Shown here: positions 15,319 through 17,839 of the stretch, in pieces | How positions within the stretch are numbered: position 1 is the first letter of the stretch | Layout of the letters: every line of letters starts with the position of its first letter | Assembly (NCBI GenBank): GCA_965371855.1 | Contig: CBDUZZ010000081.1 | Coordinates: forward strand, 1-17,839 | Source of the DNA: JAADEM01 sp965371855 | GTDB taxonomy: Bacteria > Bacteroidota > Bacteroidia > Bacteroidales > Marinilabiliaceae | Direction: 5' to 3' | DNA: 17,839 nt | Notes under the pieces: model-generated | The model's database searches: none | Told to the model about the DNA's origin: nothing | The model's input: only the letters and a program-made list of their open reading frames with translations | Program-made: the position numbers and the translations under genes

Positions 15319-15897
15319 TTATAAGCCTACTCCAAATCCTACTGAAAAATATGGTTCACCCGGAGAGTATGGAGAATTCTCGTCATTAAGTACATCAAAC
15401 AATACTCTAACAGTCATATAGCTGCGTTTCGACATATATTGTCTGAATCCGGCACCGAGATATAAAAAAGGCACAAAATTGCGGACTTTCACCAATTGAT
15501 TAGTGTATCTTTCCATGCTTAAGCCCACAAATTCAGCTTGGGCAAATAATTGAGGAATAAAAAAGTATTGGGCATTCACTCTACCTCCATACTGATTATA
15601 AGTATATTCTGTATCGTAACGTTTATCTTTAGTATAATTATATTCAATGCCTAATTCTGTATGAAATTTTGGTGACCACATTATCCCTAAAATAGGAGAT
15701 ATCATAATATTTGTATAGGTTCCAAATGTTAATCCCAAATTTCCTCCTGTATATAACTTATTTTTAAATGGTTCTTTTTCAGCCTTTTGTTCTTCTTCGT
15801 TAATTTGTATTTGATTTTGTGTTTTAACCTCTTGTGCAAATAATACTGTAGTTATTGCTATGATAAAAAAAAACAGAATAAACTTTTTCATTTTCAT
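15319..15897 (-). CDS. Small outer-membrane beta-barrel-like protein
   Basis: This protein has 192 residues. A strong signal peptide (MKMKKFILFFFIIAITTVLFAQ) is followed by a short acidic, Gln-rich linker (23-46). Alternating amphipathic strands rich in Tyr, Phe and Gly then run to the C-terminus (GGNLGLTFGTY, ELGIEYNYT, PFLYLGAGFRQY, FSVGFGVGL). This is the look of an 8-strand outer-membrane barrel of the OmpA/OprF-like or PorT-like size class. I cannot assign a substrate. The gene is convergent with the GT at 14148-15152 and divergent from the DUF4251 gene. A second in-frame ATG two codons in (15891) is an equal start candidate. Confidence 0.75.
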   Translation of the reverse strand: MKMKKFILFFFIIAITTVLFAQEVKTQNQIQINEEEQKAEKEPFKNKLYTGGNLGLTFGTYTNIMISPILGIMWSPKFHTELGIEYNYTKDKRYDTEYTYNQYGGRVNAQYFFIPQLFAQAEFVGLSMERYTNQLVKVRNFVPFLYLGAGFRQYMSKRSYMTVRVLFDVLNDENSPYSPGEPYFSVGFGVGL

Positions 15898-16016
15898 TAT
15901 GGATTTAAAACAAGTTCATTTTAATCGGGATTTCCCTAATTGATAATCACATTTGTGTAAATATATAAAAATGCAAGGTAAGATTAATTATTTTAATGAA
16001 CTTTTCAAAAGTGAAA

Positions 16017-16044
16017 TTGTTTTTTTGTTGTATAGCGTATTTTG
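16017..16044 (+). promoter_or_regulatory. Possible promoter of the DUF4251 gene
   Basis: TTG (16017-16019) lies 18 nt before TATTTTG (16038-16044), one base short of the TAnnTTTG consensus. The predicted leader is about 40 nt. This is plausible but imperfect, in AT-rich DNA where such matches arise by chance. Confidence 0.35.
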
Positions 16045-16090
16045 GTATGAATTTTGATAATTATCGGTTTTAACCATAAAAATTTAAGTG

Positions 16091-16645
16091 ATGAAAACAA
16101 ATTTTAGATTGTTAGTTATTTCAATTATTTTGATGTTTGGAATAAGCTTTTTGACTGAAGCTCAAAAAAGTGATAAAAAAAAGGAAAAGAAAAAAGCAAA
16201 GCATGAGAAAAGAGATGAACAATTTATTGAAACCAAGAAAATTATAGAAAATCGTAATTTTATTTTTGATGCTGACAGAGCTTTTCCTACTGGAATGAGA
16301 TCGATAGACTTGATTAGTAATCCGGGAACAATAAAAATTCAGAATGATTCGGTTGATGCTGATTTGCCTTTCTTTGGCAGATCATATACCAGCCATTATG
16401 ATGGTAATGTAGGAATGGTTTTTAATGGGAAGGTCGAGAATGAGAAGTTAGAGTTCAATGAAAAAAAACGAAAAATTCTTTATGCTTTTCGAATAAGAGA
16501 TAAAGACTATTATGATGTTACAATGGCTATAACATACAATGGGGGATGTTCAGTGACCATAAACAGTCAGGGTAAAAATTCAATTAGTTATAGTGGAAAA
16601 GTTGAATGTAATGATAGTAAGGGAAGTGAGAAAAAAGGAAATTAA
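16091..16645 (+). CDS. DUF4251 secreted protein
   Basis: This protein has 184 residues. I start at the ATG at 16091, giving MKTNFRLLVISIILMFGISF as a signal peptide; a GTG one codon earlier is less likely. After TEAQ comes a very lysine-rich stretch (KKKEKKKAKHEKR). The DUF4251 domain follows, with KKIIENRNFIFDADRAFP, an LPFFGRSY segment, and a final beta-rich part (VTMAITYNGGCSVTINSQG, ISYSGKVE). The family is common in Bacteroidota, is exported, and has no known function. It is a single-gene unit ended by a strong hairpin. Confidence 0.85.
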   Translation: MKTNFRLLVISIILMFGISFLTEAQKSDKKKEKKKAKHEKRDEQFIETKKIIENRNFIFDADRAFPTGMRSIDLISNPGTIKIQNDSVDADLPFFGRSYTSHYDGNVGMVFNGKVENEKLEFNEKKRKILYAFRIRDKDYYDVTMAITYNGGCSVTINSQGKNSISYSGKVECNDSKGSEKKGN

Positions 16646-16662
16646 AAATAACGTTTTGTCGT

Positions 16663-16705
16663 AAAATAGCCAAAAGTCTGAATCGTTCAGGCTTTTGGCT
16701 ATTTT
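16663..16705. terminator. Bidirectional terminator, 20-bp stem
   Basis: The arms 16663-16682 and 16686-16705 pair over 20 positions with one G-U wobble and a 3-nt loop. The stem starts AAAATAGCCAAAAG and ends CTTTTGGCTATTTT, so both strands have a U-rich tail. It lies between the convergent genes ending at 16645 and 16714 and can serve both. Confidence 0.9.
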
Positions 16706-16713
16706 ATATACTC

Positions 16714-17172
16714 TTATTTTCCGAATACGTATCTTATTGCTACATTGACATTAATTTCAAAATCATTTGCTGCATTAACGATTCCAATTGTTGGCCTTGT
16801 ATCTATAGCAATTTGGATAGGGATTTCAGAAAATAGATATTCTATTCCTGTCTGTCCGTGAAGTCCCATATATAAATTACCTGCCCAACTACCTATTTGA
16901 GCCCCGGGTCCTGCAAACCAGTTAAGACCTCCTTCGATATTCCATACCCATTGGTAAGTGCCGGAAATATTAAATCCTGTGTTTCCCGAGTCAACACCCA
17001 TTCCCATACCTAATTCCATTCTTGTTTTTTCTGTAAATGCACGTTGGTAAGATGCTTCAAAATTAAAACCAAAACCGCCACCCAAACGGAGTCCCAATGT
17101 GTTTGGAGGAATTTGGGAAAATGCTGTGATACTAAATGTAATAATCAATATTGTTAAGGCTGTTTTTTTCAT
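16714..17172 (-). CDS. Small outer-membrane beta-barrel-like protein
   Basis: This protein has 152 residues. The signal peptide is MKKTALTILIITFSITAFSQ. The mature part is rich in Gly and aromatic residues in alternating strands (LGLRLGGGFGFNFEASYQRAF, RMELGMGMGVD, YQWVWNIEGGLNWF, and a final VNVAIRYVFGK ending near an aromatic). The pattern fits a compact 8-strand outer-membrane barrel. It is shorter than, and not obviously a copy of, the barrel at 15319-15897. Function is unknown. A TAGGTTTG promoter element lies about 40 nt upstream. Confidence 0.75.
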   Translation of the reverse strand: MKKTALTILIITFSITAFSQIPPNTLGLRLGGGFGFNFEASYQRAFTEKTRMELGMGMGVDSGNTGFNISGTYQWVWNIEGGLNWFAGPGAQIGSWAGNLYMGLHGQTGIEYLFSEIPIQIAIDTRPTIGIVNAANDFEINVNVAIRYVFGK

Positions 17173-17209
17173 TTCCGGGATTTTAGAATTTATGGATAAA
17201 AGTATAAAT

Positions 17210-17217
17210 CAAACCTA
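17210..17217 (-). promoter_or_regulatory. Candidate -7 element for the 152-residue barrel gene
   Basis: On the minus strand TAGGTTTG matches TAnnTTTG exactly, about 40 nt before the ATG at 17172. No clear TTG is present at the -33 spacing, so the call is tentative. The 311-nt gap 17173-17483 holds this element and the terminator at 17441-17479. The AT-rich remainder shows no gene. Confidence 0.4.
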
Positions 17218-17440
17218 TTTATTATTGTTGTAAAAGTATAAAAAATGAACTACGTTTAAAATGATAAATCATATTGTTACAAAGTTGATTGTTACTTTTT
17301 TGTTAAAATAGGTTAAATATGAAACTTTATTTTTTTACTTAAGTATAAATAAGTGAAGTTAATTTTCAAAAGTGTTTAGATTTGGTATAGATTTTGTAAG
17401 TATTTTAGTAGATTTTTTTTCATAGATTTGGGTTAGGTTA

Positions 17441-17479
17441 ATAAAAAGGGATTAGTTTTCATAAGCTGTCCCTTTTTAT
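17441..17479 (-). terminator. Intrinsic terminator of the DJ-1/PfpI gene
   Basis: The arms ATAAAAAGGGA (17441-17451) and TCCCTTTTTAT (17469-17479) are exact complements with a 17-nt loop. The U-run lies in the distal arm on the minus strand. It starts 5 nt after the stop codon at 17484. Confidence 0.7.
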
Positions 17480-17483
17480 CTTT

Positions 17484-17839
17484 TTATACTACCATCTTTT
17501 TAGCCAACTCATCTGAGGTTTGTTTATCAGTTAATTGTGAAACCAGTTCCAGTGCAAACTTCATGGCAGCTCCAACTCCTTGCCCTGTAATAATATTCTT
17601 TGATGATTCAACAGGATTTGATGAAATGTTTGCTCCTTTAAGATATTTTTCAAATCCGGGATAACAAGTAACTTCTTTATTTTCTAAAATACCCATCTTT
17701 CCCAGCACCATTGGAGCTGCACAAATTGCACCAATCATCTTATCATCATCTGAATGCTGCCGGATCATCTGTTTTAAATATTTATTACTCAAGTTTCGCA
17801 GTTCCAAAAGTACAATAAACATTGGTAATTCTAAAGCAA
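17484..17839 (-). CDS. DJ-1/PfpI family protein, 5' part beyond the window
   Basis: The frame is open to the window edge, so the ATG at 17822 is probably internal and the N-terminal half lies outside. The visible part has the nucleophile-elbow motif GAICAAP (Cys codon 17721-17723), then LGKMGILENKEVTCYPGFEKYL, NIITGQGVGAAMKFALELV and a C-terminal helix. This is the YajL/DJ-1 subgroup; members are linked to oxidative stress and glyoxal or glycation repair, but the activity is debated. The expected Gly-Gly motif (LPGG) about 30 residues before the Cys is not seen: the segment reads LPMFIVLLELRNLS. This may be divergence, or an error or rearrangement close to the sequence end. The partner Glu of the active site is off the window. 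Confidence 0.85.
   Translation of the reverse strand, partial: ALELPMFIVLLELRNLSNKYLKQMIRQHSDDDKMIGAICAAPMVLGKMGILENKEVTCYPGFEKYLKGANISSNPVESSKNIITGQGVGAAMKFALELVSQLTDKQTSDELAKKMVV

Overview
The window comes from a low-GC member of the Bacteroidota. Three things point there. A complete Bat (Bacteroides aerotolerance) operon is present. A DUF4251 protein is present. Several upstream regions carry the phylum's promoter form (TTG, about 18-20 nt, then TAnnTTTG). I cannot name the genus; a marine or gut Bacteroidales/Marinilabiliales-like bacterium would fit.

Layout. Positions 1-1264 hold a tyrosine recombinase (minus strand) with an unusual N-terminal extension and a perfect 15-bp inverted repeat across its stop codon. 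Positions 10596 down to 1506 hold the Bat operon, all on the minus strand: moxR, DUF58, a BatD-like membrane protein, batA, batB, batC, batD, batE. Divergently, 10848-15152 (plus strand) holds three carbohydrate genes: a GT4 glycosyltransferase fused to an alpha/alpha-toroid domain, a GH130 mannoside phosphorylase, and a second GT4 glycosyltransferase. Positions 15319-17839 hold two small outer-membrane barrel-like proteins, a DUF4251 protein between them, and the 3' part of a DJ-1/PfpI gene cut by the window edge.

How the genes fit together. The MoxR AAA+ ATPase is expected to act on the vWA proteins (DUF58, BatA, BatB). The TPR proteins (BatC, BatE) and the large periplasmic/membrane proteins (BatD and the BatD-like protein) would form an envelope-anchored assembly. 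The three sugar genes lack signal peptides and transporters and look cytosolic. They could build and phosphorolytically break down a mannose-containing oligosaccharide or reserve.

The most unexplained feature is not a gene. Nearly every gap longer than 80 bases in the Bat operon, and one gap in the sugar cluster, is filled with degenerate tandem repeats. Their period is mostly exactly 7 nt, the words differ from gap to gap, and identical words recur at distant gaps. Some run into coding sequence and form protein C-termini. They resemble in form the heptameric STRR repeats of cyanobacteria and deserve a genome-wide survey.
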